11,851 bases of DNA from Mesolinea sp964536465. GTDB lineage: Bacteria; Chloroflexota; Anaerolineae; Anaerolineales; Anaerolineaceae. Position numbers and translations under genes: made by a program. Within the stretch, counting starts at the first letter, position 1. Every line of letters begins with the position of its first letter. The stretch is from assembly GCA_964536465.1 (NCBI GenBank), contig CAZHXQ010000057.1, forward strand, positions 1 through 11,851, read 5' to 3'. Positions 1 through 7,492 of the stretch are shown piece by piece. A model generated the notes under the pieces. It saw nothing but the letters and a program-made list of their open reading frames with translations, was not told the DNA's origin and did no database searches.

Positions 1-2
1 AA

Positions 3-2237
3 TATTTACCAGCTTTCGGGCTTTTGACCGCTTTTGTGATCGGTCTGCGCAAGCGACTCTTTTTTGCATCAACCGAGGATCCTTTCACTCCACTCCCAGC
101 TGAAGCGCTTTCAGCAGAACTTGCCGACGAGAGCGAGCCTGACGATTATCTTGAGGAAGCTGTAGAGAGTGAAATTCTGCAAGAAACCGCTGAACTGGAT
201 TTATTAGATCGATCTGACCTGGCTGAAGAAGAAAGCGCTGCCTGGCATGAACGGATTTTCCCGGTGGTAGAGGAAGTTGGCCAGCGGGCAAAAGAGTTGC
301 CGGTTTTGTTGCTGCTGATTTTTTGGTCGGTGATGAGCTTGTTGGCATTCACAGTCGCCGGCGAGCGCATGCCCTGGCTGACTACCCATATCACCATGCC
401 CATGATCCTGACCAGCGGCTGGGCTTTTGCTTACCTGATTGAGAAAACCAATTGGGACGAGGTGAGGCAGCGTAATGGCTGGTTGGTGATCCTGCTTATC
501 GGGGTTTTCCTGGTTGCGTTCGCCAGCCTGATCAGTTCCTTGGTCGGCAACAGCCCACCCTTCCAGGGCAAAGACCTCATGCAGCTGCAGGCCACCAGCA
601 CATTCCTGTTGGCGTTGGTCGGCACGCTCGCCTGCGGTCTGGGCTTGTTCCAGATGCTCAGGGGATGGAGAGGAAAAACATTTGCCTGTCTGGTCTTGCT
701 GGTGTTCATTTCTCTGTTGACAATCCAAACCGCCCGCACAGCCTGGAGGGCAGCCTTTATCGATTACGATAACGCGCGCGAACTGCTTGTCTACGCGCAC
801 TCCACCGGAGACATGAAAAACACTGTCGAGCAGATTGAGACGATTTCCAAGCGGCTTTATGGCGATAAATCAATAAAAATTGCTTACGACAACGACGTCC
901 GCTACCCCTACTGGTGGTACATGCGGGATTATCCCAACAAGTACGATTTCGGCACCGAGGTGACCAAATCGCTGCAAGATTACCCCATAATAGTAGTGGG
1001 TACTTCCAACTTCGTGCGCATCGAGCCAGTTGTCCGCGATGACTATTACCAATATGAATACAAACGGATGTGGTGGCCCAACGAAGAGCTTTATCGCAAC
1101 TGGAGCTTGAAACGCGTATGGGACGATCTGAAATCGCCCACAAAGCGCTCTGCCCTGTGGCAACTCTGGTTCGACCGAGACTATACCCAATACGCGCTGG
1201 CGTTCAACAACCCTTCGCTGACCCTGGCCACCTGGTCGCCTGCCGACAACGCCCGTATGTATATCAAAAAAGATGTAGCCGCGAAGATTTGGGAGTTTGG
1301 CATCAGCCCTGAACCGGAAGCGCCTCGCGTTGACCCCTATGAGGGAGGTGTGGTTGACCTCCAGCCTGAACTGGTTATCAGCGTTGCGGGCGATTTACCC
1401 TTCAACGCCCCAAGAGACCTGGCAACCGCACCCGACGGCAGCCTTTACCTTGCTGATTCGCGCAACCACCGCATCGTCCATCTGGACGCGCAGGGACTCT
1501 TCCTGAACGCCTGGGGGGGCTACGGAAACGTCCTGGATGGCGATGTGCCGGGCGGATTGTTCAACGAGCCCTGGGGCGTCGCGGTCGGGCCGGATGGCCT
1601 GGTTTACGTTGCCGACACCTGGAATCACCGGATCCAGGTCTTCACCGCCGAAGGCGACTTCCTGCGGATGTGGAACGCCTTTGAGATCCTGGGCGTTTTG
1701 GACGGTTTCTGGGGTCCGCGCGGGATAGCGGTGGACCAATCCAATCGGGTTTTCGTGACCGACACCGGTAAACAACGCGTGGTGATCTTCGACAGTCAGG
1801 GCAACTACCTGACTAAATTCGGCAGCATCGGTCTGGAAGCCGGAGAACTGGATGAGCCGGTTGGCATTGCCATCGCGAAAGACGGGCGGGTGTTTGTCGC
1901 TGATACCTGGAACTACCGCGTGCAGGTCTTTGAGCCCGATGCCAGCGGTTTGGTCTATCAATCTGTGACAATGTGGGATGTTGACGCCTGGAGCAGCGAC
2001 TCGCTGGATAATAAGCCATTCCTGGCCCTGGATGAAAATGGGAGCGTTTACCTGACTGACCCTGATAGAGGAAGAGTGATCGTATTCGACGCTGAAGGTC
2101 AGTTCCAGCAGATTTGGGGCGGTTTTGACAACAGCTTCATCATGAATATCATCAGTGGCATCACCATCGGAGGCGATGGCAGCATTTGGGTTTCCGACGC
2201 GTTGAGCAATACACTGTTGAAGTTCGCGCTGCCATGA
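3..2237 (+). CDS. Agl23-like (TIGR03663) membrane protein with C-terminal NHL propeller, 5' partial
   Basis: The reading frame is open to the window's left edge, so the gene starts outside; the first possible internal start is a TTG at 24 with no convincing ribosome site. Numbering from that TTG gives 737 residues. An acidic, probably cytoplasmic stretch (about 17-75) is followed by about five membrane segments (91-112, 121-139, 152-172, 190-211, 219-237). The motif AGERMPWLTTH (112-122) and the aromatic run YPYWWYMRDYP (294-304) resemble the glycosyltransferase-39-like TIGR03663/Agl23 family linked to surface glycosylation; this is family recall, not a search. Residues 452-737 form six NHL-type repeats, with cores such as GVAVGPDGLVYVADTWNHRI, predicted to fold as an extracytoplasmic beta-propeller. 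The catalytic N-terminal membrane part, including any metal-binding Asp/Glu loop, is outside the window, so enzyme activity cannot be judged. The gene is convergent with the PTS operon and ends at a terminator. Sure of the NHL part, moderately sure of the Agl23 assignment. Confidence 0.8.
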   Translation, partial: YLPAFGLLTAFVIGLRKRLFFASTEDPFTPLPAEALSAELADESEPDDYLEEAVESEILQETAELDLLDRSDLAEEESAAWHERIFPVVEEVGQRAKELPVLLLLIFWSVMSLLAFTVAGERMPWLTTHITMPMILTSGWAFAYLIEKTNWDEVRQRNGWLVILLIGVFLVAFASLISSLVGNSPPFQGKDLMQLQATSTFLLALVGTLACGLGLFQMLRGWRGKTFACLVLLVFISLLTIQTARTAWRAAFIDYDNARELLVYAHSTGDMKNTVEQIETISKRLYGDKSIKIAYDNDVRYPYWWYMRDYPNKYDFGTEVTKSLQDYPIIVVGTSNFVRIEPVVRDDYYQYEYKRMWWPNEELYRNWSLKRVWDDLKSPTKRSALWQLWFDRDYTQYALAFNNPSLTLATWSPADNARMYIKKDVAAKIWEFGISPEPEAPRVDPYEGGVVDLQPELVISVAGDLPFNAPRDLATAPDGSLYLADSRNHRIVHLDAQGLFLNAWGGYGNVLDGDVPGGLFNEPWGVAVGPDGLVYVADTWNHRIQVFTAEGDFLRMWNAFEILGVLDGFWGPRGIAVDQSNRVFVTDTGKQRVVIFDSQGNYLTKFGSIGLEAGELDEPVGIAIAKDGRVFVADTWNYRVQVFEPDASGLVYQSVTMWDVDAWSSDSLDNKPFLALDENGSVYLTDPDRGRVIVFDAEGQFQQIWGGFDNSFIMNIISGITIGGDGSIWVSDALSNTLLKFALP

Positions 2238-2253
2238 CAGAATCTTCTTGTTG

Positions 2254-2287
2254 CAAGGGACGGCACAAGCGCCGTCCCTTGTTTTTT
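2254..2287 (+). terminator. Rho-independent terminator of the NHL-protein gene
   Basis: A perfect 11-bp stem (CAAGGGACGGC at 2254-2264 paired with GCCGTCCCTTG at 2271-2281) encloses a 6-nt loop and is followed at once by six T residues (2282-2287). It starts 16 bases after the TGA of the NHL gene. Read on the minus strand the stem is preceded by six A residues, but the bases after it (CAACAAGAAG) contain no U-run, so it is a canonical terminator only for plus-strand transcripts. It lies 2 bases past the end of the FGGY kinase gene and may still hinder or shape the 3' end of the operon mRNA. Confidence 0.92.
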
Positions 2288-2289
2288 AA

Positions 2290-3804
2290 TTATTCCGCTA
2301 ACAGCGGAAGCAGATTTTTGGTCTGCTCGTAAAGCCTGAGGTAGACCTGGTAGAGGCGGTCATAAGTATCTGCATCGGTCCGGTCAGGCTTCAACAGCAG
2401 GGCGTTTTCGTCCCAAATTCTCGCCTGCGAGGCGTCTTCATACAAGCCCACCCCGATGCCTGCTAAAATCGCGCTGCCATATGCCGCGCCAGAAGTCCCC
2501 TGGGGTATACGCACGTCGATATTGCTGATGTCCGCGATAAGCTGCATCCAGCCCAGATTTTTTGTGCCACCTCCGACCGCATTGATCAGTCTGACCTCAA
2601 TATTTTCTTCCTGCAGTTTTTCAAGGTTATGCCGAATCCCAAAGCCAACCGCTTCCAGCAGAGCGCGATACAAATCAGCCTGGGTATGCCGCAGGGTCAA
2701 ACCAAAGAATGCGCCTTTGGCAATGGGGTCATTGACAGGTGTCCGCTCGCCTTCAAAATAAGGCAGAGCCACCAGATTATTGGCTCCAGGCCTAGACATG
2801 CTCAAGAGGTCGCTCATCTGCGCATAAGGGTTTTGATCTAGCGCCTCAGGGTTGTTACTGAAGATGTTGTCAAGAAACCATCTGGTCAGGCTGCCGACTG
2901 TCGCCATTCCCCCCACCACCGCGTACTGGTTGGGGAAGAGCCAGTTGAGCCCCCAGAAGGTTCTTGAGCGTTTGTAGGCTCTGGTGATGGCAATGATCGA
3001 ATTACTGCTGCCGAACATGCCCATGGTGTCACCAACGGAATAATTACCAATGCTGACGGCTTCCGCAGCAGCGTCGATGGTGCCGGCGATAACCGGCGTA
3101 CCTTCGCGCAAACCGGTCAGACTGGCTGCTTCTGGGGTAACCCCACCCACCACGTCGGTAGTCCAGTATTTTTCAGGTAATTTATCCGTGGGGTTGATAC
3201 CCGCAGTGGTTTCATCGATCCAACTGCGTTTCTCAACGTCGACAATTGGTGAATAGGTGGACGCGGTGTAATTGTCAATCGACGCCTTGCCTGTCAGCCG
3301 CGCGACGACGAAGTTCTGACTGGTGAGGAACCAGCGCGCTTTTTCATAAACCTCGGGTTCGTTGTTGTGCAGCCACAATATTTTAGGCGCAACCGCAGAT
3401 GAAGACAATTCACAACCTGCCCGCCTGAAGACTTCTTGCTCTCCCAACTCCCGCAGGTATTGCTCAATTTCCAAAGTTGCCCGAGTGTCGATGCCATACA
3501 AGATAGCGGGTCGAAGCGGCTTAAAGGCTTCATCCACTGGCAAGACACAGGGACCAATCCCGGAGACACCAACCGCGAGGATGTCAGCAGGGGAGACTCC
3601 CGATTCCTGAAGCAAATCCTTCACAATCTGAACAAACTCTCCCCACCAGGTTTCTTCAGCGTCTTGCTCTACCCATCCGGCCTGAGGAAGCGAAACACCG
3701 TGAGGGATAGTGGCCTGGGCGCACACGGTTCCATTTTTCGTTTCAATCAAAACGCCTTTTGAAGACGCTGTGCCGATATCGACGCCAAGCAGGTATTCTG
3801 ACAT
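2290..3804 (-). CDS. FGGY-family carbohydrate kinase, xylulokinase-like
   Basis: ATP-dependent sugar kinase of 504 aa, the usual FGGY length (about 480-520). The N-terminal phosphate-binding motif GVDIGTASSKG is at residues 7-17. GWVEQDAEETWW (43-54) is the conserved early FGGY stretch. The likely catalytic aspartate is D244 in GTIDAAAEAVSIG. GERTPVNDP (352-360) is a xylulokinase-like motif, and the FGGY second signature region is NAVGGGTKNLGWMQLIADI (408-426) followed by GTSGAAYGSAILAG. The start is supported by a strong AGGAGG 7 bases before the ATG. It is the last gene of the array, 65 bases after nanE, with a U-tailed hairpin in the gap. The expected reaction is phosphorylation of a ketose or polyol (D-xylulose in characterised relatives), but FGGY specificity is poorly predictable and the surroundings do not contain a complete pentose route. 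Family assignment is firm; substrate unknown. Confidence 0.9.
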   Translation of the reverse strand: MSEYLLGVDIGTASSKGVLIETKNGTVCAQATIPHGVSLPQAGWVEQDAEETWWGEFVQIVKDLLQESGVSPADILAVGVSGIGPCVLPVDEAFKPLRPAILYGIDTRATLEIEQYLRELGEQEVFRRAGCELSSSAVAPKILWLHNNEPEVYEKARWFLTSQNFVVARLTGKASIDNYTASTYSPIVDVEKRSWIDETTAGINPTDKLPEKYWTTDVVGGVTPEAASLTGLREGTPVIAGTIDAAAEAVSIGNYSVGDTMGMFGSSNSIIAITRAYKRSRTFWGLNWLFPNQYAVVGGMATVGSLTRWFLDNIFSNNPEALDQNPYAQMSDLLSMSRPGANNLVALPYFEGERTPVNDPIAKGAFFGLTLRHTQADLYRALLEAVGFGIRHNLEKLQEENIEVRLINAVGGGTKNLGWMQLIADISNIDVRIPQGTSGAAYGSAILAGIGVGLYEDASQARIWDENALLLKPDRTDADTYDRLYQVYLRLYEQTKNLLPLLAE

Positions 3805-3818
3805 TCAAAACCTCCTTC

Positions 3819-3853
3819 AAAAAACAGATTGTTGGGGTTCCAACAATCTGTTT
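3819..3853 (-). terminator. Intercistronic hairpin with U-tract between nanE and the FGGY kinase (attenuator or partial terminator)
   Basis: A perfect 14-bp inverted repeat (AAACAGATTGTTGG at 3822-3835, CCAACAATCTGTTT at 3840-3853) with a 4-nt loop. On the minus strand the stem runs into TTTTTT (3824-3819, three of the T in the stem and three after it), then directly into the GAAGGAGG ribosome site of the kinase. The polarity fits termination or attenuation of transcripts coming from nanE; on the plus strand there is no comparable T-run. The stem is A/T-rich, so termination may be partial, lowering kinase expression relative to upstream genes or marking the end of a sub-operon. The structure is seen directly; its function is inferred. 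Confidence 0.7.
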
Positions 3854-3869
3854 CTACTACCAAAAGCCA

Positions 3870-4565
3870 TCACTCCCGGATAGCCTGAACGAATCTCTCC
3901 GTGATCTCCTTGGGTCTGGTGACCGCGCCGCCAACCACAACAGCGGTTGCGCCATATTCGATCGCTTTTTTGACTTGATCGGGGGAGTAATAGCGACCTT
4001 CAGCAAAGACAGGCACAGTAAGTTTGGACGCAACTTGACGGACGAGATCAATATCCGGCCCATCCAGACTGGGCGTGTAATCGGTATATCCCGAGAGAGT
4101 CGTCGAAACCACATCCGCCCCCGAAATCATGGCGGCTTCCGCTTCTTCGAGAGTGGAGATGTCTGCCATGACCAGACAATCGGTTTGTTCATGGATCTTG
4201 CGGATCAGCTCTGGCACTTCGTCTTCGGGATGGACGCGGAAAGTCGCGTCGATGGCGATCACATCAGCGCCAGCCTGGGCGATTGCCAGCGCGTGTTTGA
4301 TGGTTGGCGTGATTATCACCGGGGTTCCCGGGATCATTTCTTTATACAAACCGATCAGGGGCGCAGCAACTGCCGCCCGGATTGCCTTCACGTCGGCAGG
4401 TGTATTCGCGCGGATGCCTTTGGCTCCCCCCCGAACCGCCGAGATGGCCATTTTCGCCATGATATCCGCGCCAAATAAGGCTTCCTGCGGGGTCGCCTGG
4501 CAGGAGACAATCAACCCACCTGTGACTTTTTCGAGGAAATCGCGTAATTTTTCTTCTCTGTTCAT
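3870..4565 (-). CDS. nanE: N-acetylmannosamine-6-phosphate 2-epimerase
   Basis: Converts ManNAc-6-phosphate to GlcNAc-6-phosphate in sialic acid and ManNAc catabolism; cytoplasmic TIM-barrel enzyme. From the ATG at 4565 it is 231 aa, the normal NanE length. The frame is open further upstream, but that extension has no family-like sequence and overlaps the end of the preceding oxidoreductase gene. The ribosome site is modest (purine-rich GAAAGAAGAGAAAG). Family motifs are complete: GLIVSCQA (17-24, Q23), GIRA (R52), GLYKE (K75, the expected catalytic lysine), MADISTLEEAE (D135), STTLSGYT (154-161), FAEGRYYSP (E189) and VVGGAVTRP (R217). These match the active-site residues known for the Clostridium perfringens enzyme, so activity is plausible. 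It starts 28 bases after the oxidoreductase gene. No nanA, nanK, nagA or nagB is in the window, so either those lie elsewhere or the enzyme acts on a related sugar phosphate. Confidence 0.92.
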   Translation of the reverse strand: MNREEKLRDFLEKVTGGLIVSCQATPQEALFGADIMAKMAISAVRGGAKGIRANTPADVKAIRAAVAAPLIGLYKEMIPGTPVIITPTIKHALAIAQAGADVIAIDATFRVHPEDEVPELIRKIHEQTDCLVMADISTLEEAEAAMISGADVVSTTLSGYTDYTPSLDGPDIDLVRQVASKLTVPVFAEGRYYSPDQVKKAIEYGATAVVVGGAVTRPKEITERFVQAIRE

Positions 4566-4593
4566 TGTAGGTACTTTCTCTTCTTTCACACCC

Positions 4594-5565
4594 TTACTTG
4601 ATTTGCACGGGGAGGTCCTGCTCGATCGATTCAATGGCAGCAAGAACCATCTTAAGCGCGGTAATTCCGTCAGCACCACTTGCCGGCACGGGTTTGTCAT
4701 CCAGAATACAATCGATAAAAGCCTTATCTTCCACGTCCAGTCCAGGAGCGGTCGACGGGAATTTTGAACCGCTTTCTGAATACATCATGACACCCTGGCT
4801 GGCCAGATCGATATCGAGTGAGCCCTTATCGCCAATCACGGTCATTTTGAAATCACGTCCGCCCGGATGGGCAAGCGGTAAGTTCCAGCCGATATGCGCG
4901 CAGACAAGAGTGCCGTCCTTAAATTTGAACGTGTTGAAGGTCTCGTTCTCCTGCGGATGGCGTTTTTCGACACTGGTCGATTCAGCCGAATAAACCTGGA
5001 CAGGTTCAACGCCCAGCAGCCAGTGAATCAAATCGAAATCGTGAATTCCAAGGAAGTGGAGTACACCAATGCGACCATCCAGCCTGTCTGCCTGCGTGAT
5101 CACGTTCATGCGGCGCGTGTAGACGCTGATGATTTTGCCAAGTTTTCCGCTTTGGATATATTGCCGCGCCTGCACATAATGAGGGACAAACCGGAGGGTA
5201 AACCCAACCATCAACTTCACATTGGCTTTTTCCGCGGCTGCGATCATGGCTTCGCCATCTTCGACGGTTGTGGCGATGGGCTTTTCAACCAGGATATGCT
5301 TACCCGCCCGGGCTGCTTCAACGCAGATTTCCTTATGCAGATGATCGGGCGTTGCCACAATAACCGCTTCCAGGTCCGGATGCGCTAACAATTGCCGATA
5401 ATCTGTAAACCCCTGAATAGTAGTTCCAGCGATGGTTTTATCAACAGCCTCCTGGTTCAGATCTGAGACACCCACAATATTTGCTTCACGGAGATCCTTG
5501 AGCACGCTGACATGCTTGCCTCCGATTGCCCCCAGACCGATTACTCCAATTCCTAATGACTTCAT
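4594..5565 (-). CDS. Gfo/Idh/MocA family NAD(P)-dependent oxidoreductase
   Basis: Cytoplasmic dehydrogenase of 323 aa, typical of the family that oxidises or reduces sugars, inositols and sugar derivatives. The N-terminal Rossmann fold carries GVIGLGAIGG (7-16), and an acidic residue D35 at the end of beta-2 suggests preference for NAD(H). VIVATPDHLH (68-77) and the family lysine in VEKP (93-96, K95) follow. The substrate side has HFLGIHDFDLIHWLLG (170-185), with the HD-x-D-x-x-H cluster expected to contribute the catalytic acid/base. A C-terminal alpha/beta domain follows. The start has an excellent ribosome site (GGAGG, 7 bases before ATG). It sits 14 bases after the histidine phosphatase gene and 28 before nanE. 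The substrate cannot be told from sequence; members work on inositol, 1,5-anhydro sugars, amino sugars and sugar acids, any of which would suit this operon. Confidence 0.9.
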   Translation of the reverse strand: MKSLGIGVIGLGAIGGKHVSVLKDLREANIVGVSDLNQEAVDKTIAGTTIQGFTDYRQLLAHPDLEAVIVATPDHLHKEICVEAARAGKHILVEKPIATTVEDGEAMIAAAEKANVKLMVGFTLRFVPHYVQARQYIQSGKLGKIISVYTRRMNVITQADRLDGRIGVLHFLGIHDFDLIHWLLGVEPVQVYSAESTSVEKRHPQENETFNTFKFKDGTLVCAHIGWNLPLAHPGGRDFKMTVIGDKGSLDIDLASQGVMMYSESGSKFPSTAPGLDVEDKAFIDCILDDKPVPASGADGITALKMVLAAIESIEQDLPVQIK

Positions 5566-5579
5566 TGTAAAACCTCCAT

Positions 5580-6206
5580 TTAAGATATACGATTTATAGT
5601 GATGATCTTCCAGCCATCCTCGTGCTTTTCGAGGACGCTGTAAGACGCATTATCAAGAATGATATTCGCGGCGATGTCCGCATCGATACCCATCAGTAGC
5701 CCAATCAATGAGCGCGTAAAATCGCCATGGGATACTATCAATACACTTTGCCCCTCGGATTGGCTGAGGATTTCAGCAAGCACTGCTTCAGCCCGGGCGC
5801 GGATTTGTTGGAAAGTTTCGCCATTGGGCGGTCGGAGTGTGGAGGGGGTCAATCCTTCTTGCTTGACCATACCCAGGAACTCGACCGCTGGCATCCCGTC
5901 CCAATCGCCACAGTTCCATTCCTGCAGGCGTGGGTCAGTCTTTACTTCCATTGCGTGCTTTGAAGCGATGGCTTTGGCGGTGGCCACAGCGCGTTTCTGA
6001 TCGCTCGAATAAATTTTTTCGATGAAAAAAGAACTCAGCACCTCAGCGATTTCAGCAGCCTGAACCAGCCCGGTCTCATTCAAAACACCGTCCGATTGCC
6101 CCTGAAGATAATGCCTGGCGTTGGCATCGGTCTGGGCATGGCGGACCAATATGAGCCGGGTGACCCCGTCTGCAGGCCCACTTTCAAAAGGGTTGTTTGA
6201 AATCAT
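5580..6206 (-). CDS. Histidine phosphatase family protein (phosphoglycerate-mutase-like)
   Basis: Cytoplasmic phosphatase of 208 aa from the branch-1 histidine phosphatase superfamily. The phosphohistidine motif is LVRHAQT (20-26, R22 and H23), with Ala in place of the usual Gly of RHG, a common variant. The second arginine is in YSSDQKRAVATA (66-77), the conserved acid in LQEWNCGDWDG (94-104, E96), the GET segment in PPNGETFQQIRAR (127-138), and the second catalytic histidine in VSHGDF (158-163, H160). All catalytic residues are present, so it should dephosphorylate a small phosphorylated substrate. The ATG is only 2 bases after the stop of the preceding small gene with no strong ribosome site, implying translational coupling. 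A role in removing excess sugar phosphate or making a free sugar is inference; relatives include cobalamin-pathway and fructose-bisphosphatase-like enzymes, none of which is indicated specifically. Confidence 0.88.
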   Translation of the reverse strand: MISNNPFESGPADGVTRLILVRHAQTDANARHYLQGQSDGVLNETGLVQAAEIAEVLSSFFIEKIYSSDQKRAVATAKAIASKHAMEVKTDPRLQEWNCGDWDGMPAVEFLGMVKQEGLTPSTLRPPNGETFQQIRARAEAVLAEILSQSEGQSVLIVSHGDFTRSLIGLLMGIDADIAANIILDNASYSVLEKHEDGWKIITINRIS

Positions 6207-6208
6207 GG

Positions 6209-6559
6209 TTACGCTTTTAACTTCTCTTCAACCTGTTCAAAAAACACTTTCAAAACAGTCTGGACCACACCCGGCCTGGCACCGAACATCAATTTCTGAC
6301 CGACCACGTTCAGTGGATAGGCAAGTACTTCCAGTTGTGTGCTTTCATCGGTAGGCGCGGAATAATGGATTTCAAGTTTGCTGCGATCACCCAAAACGTT
6401 ACCCTGCAATTTTTTATCCATCTGAATATGCAGAATTTTTGCGTTCTCATCGTGGGTAAGCACCTTACCACCCAACTCGACAGCGACTTTTTTGCAGACT
6501 GAGATGACCGTCTCGGGCCTGGCTGCGTAGTTTTTGGTCAATTTAACATCATAGCTCAT
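6209..6559 (-). CDS. Small conserved-looking protein of unknown function
   Basis: A 116-aa soluble protein that I do not recognise. It has no signal peptide and no membrane segment. The pattern looks alpha/beta: a helix around 14-30, strands around 31-37 and 41-49, a long strand around 60-68 (KLEIHYSAP), a strand 74-82 (TQLEVLAYPLN), then a helix 95-115 (ARPGVVQTVLKVFFEQVEEKL). The layout, with a beta-rich centre and a long C-terminal helix, is loosely like SRPBCC or DUF1499-type ligand-binding folds, but I cannot claim membership. It is real: it has a good ribosome site (TAGGAG, whose TAG is also the stop of the kinase gene), sits 9 bases after that gene and 2 bases before the phosphatase gene, and no other frame explains the stretch. 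Its place inside a sugar operon suggests an accessory or ligand-sensing role, but this is only context. Confidence 0.75.
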   Translation of the reverse strand: MSYDVKLTKNYAARPETVISVCKKVAVELGGKVLTHDENAKILHIQMDKKLQGNVLGDRSKLEIHYSAPTDESTQLEVLAYPLNVVGQKLMFGARPGVVQTVLKVFFEQVEEKLKA

Positions 6560-6568
6560 TGTTTTCTC

Positions 6569-7492
6569 CTAAAGTAATCTGACTCGCTGACGTACTTCTT
6601 CAACGAGCTCCCATTCCGGCATTTTGGTCCCCGACTGCATGGCTGAGGCTGTGCCGCAGGCCACACCCAGCACCAGCGTCTGTTCCAACCCGTAACCGTG
6701 ATAGAGCGCAAAACTAAGCCCTGCCACCATGGCATCCCCGGCGCCCACCGGGTTGACTTCCTGGATCTCCGGGGGCAGGCAAACCGCTGTTTTCTGGCCA
6801 TCTGTCAGCAAAGCGCCCTTATCCCCTGCTGAAACGGCTACGTAAGCAGCCTCAACAGAACCGAGAATTTCTGGTTCGTCAAGCAGCTGTTGTAAATCAG
6901 TGATGGTCCTGCCGGTCAGTTGTGAGAGTTCAAACAAGTTAGGCTTTACCAACTTTGGTCTTGCCAGCAGTCCCTGCTCGAGCGCGGCGCCGCTGGTATC
7001 CAACACCACATCACCGCCCAGGTCTTTGATCTGACGGGTCATCTTTTGGTAAACAGAAACTTCCACGCCTGGGGGAAGACTACCTGCCAAAACCCACAGA
7101 GAGTCTCTAGTGGCGTGATCTGCAATGTACTGGTAGACCCGTTCAAGTTCAGCAGTAGAGACCGTCGGCCCTTTTTCATTGATCTTGAGGTGACGGCTGC
7201 CGCCAGTGGTAACAACGCTGACATTGGTACGCGTTTCTCCAACCACGGGAATCGCGACAACATCAACTCCTTGTGCTATCAGGCCCTCTTCGATGGTCTT
7301 GCCGGTCTGTCCGCCCAGCAAGCCAACCGCACTGGAAGGCTGGTTGAGTCTGGTTAACATGCGCGAGACGTTAAAGCCTTTGCCGCCGTAATCGAGCTGA
7401 ACGCTTTCAGCAATCAAGACATGATTGAAACGGATATCCGATACTGTCAGTTGCTTGTCAAGCGCCGGGTTGAGCGTGATCGTATAAATCAT
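6569..7492 (-). CDS. PfkB-family hexose-phosphate kinase (1-phosphofructokinase / tagatose-6-phosphate kinase type)
   Basis: Cytoplasmic ATP-dependent kinase of 307 aa, standard for the FruK/LacC/PfkB branch. The start MIYTITLNPALD (1-12) is diagnostic of that branch. The first PfkB signature region is GGKGFNVSRMLTRLN (36-50), the phosphate-site strand is WVLAGSLPPGV (133-143), KPNLFELSQLTG (183-194) is conserved, and the catalytic PfkB signature 2 is NPVGAGDAMVAG (247-258, base D253). The product would be fructose-1,6- or tagatose-1,6-bisphosphate feeding glycolysis. Its ATG overlaps the stop of the upstream membrane-protein gene (ATGA), showing translational coupling. A mannitol-type PTS would give a hexitol-1-phosphate and, after dehydrogenation, a ketose-6-phosphate, so a 6-phosphate-using kinase fits the operon better than a true FruK, which would need fructose-1-phosphate. 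That choice is inference; sequence alone does not separate the two. Confidence 0.9.
   Translation of the reverse strand: MIYTITLNPALDKQLTVSDIRFNHVLIAESVQLDYGGKGFNVSRMLTRLNQPSSAVGLLGGQTGKTIEEGLIAQGVDVVAIPVVGETRTNVSVVTTGGSRHLKINEKGPTVSTAELERVYQYIADHATRDSLWVLAGSLPPGVEVSVYQKMTRQIKDLGGDVVLDTSGAALEQGLLARPKLVKPNLFELSQLTGRTITDLQQLLDEPEILGSVEAAYVAVSAGDKGALLTDGQKTAVCLPPEIQEVNPVGAGDAMVAGLSFALYHGYGLEQTLVLGVACGTASAMQSGTKMPEWELVEEVRQRVRLL

Noticed and set aside
24..26. TTG as the true start of the NHL-protein gene
   Set aside because: The frame stays open to the window edge, there is no good ribosome site, and the family needs a large N-terminal membrane domain; the gene is 5' truncated by the window.
2254..2287. 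Terminator acting equally in both directions between the convergent genes
   Set aside because: The minus-strand 3' flank (CAACAAGAAG) has no U-run, so only the plus-strand direction is canonical.
4566..4700. N-terminal extension of NanE by 45 residues
   Set aside because: It overlaps the end of the oxidoreductase gene, has no family-like sequence, and the ATG at 4565 gives the standard NanE length and N-terminus.
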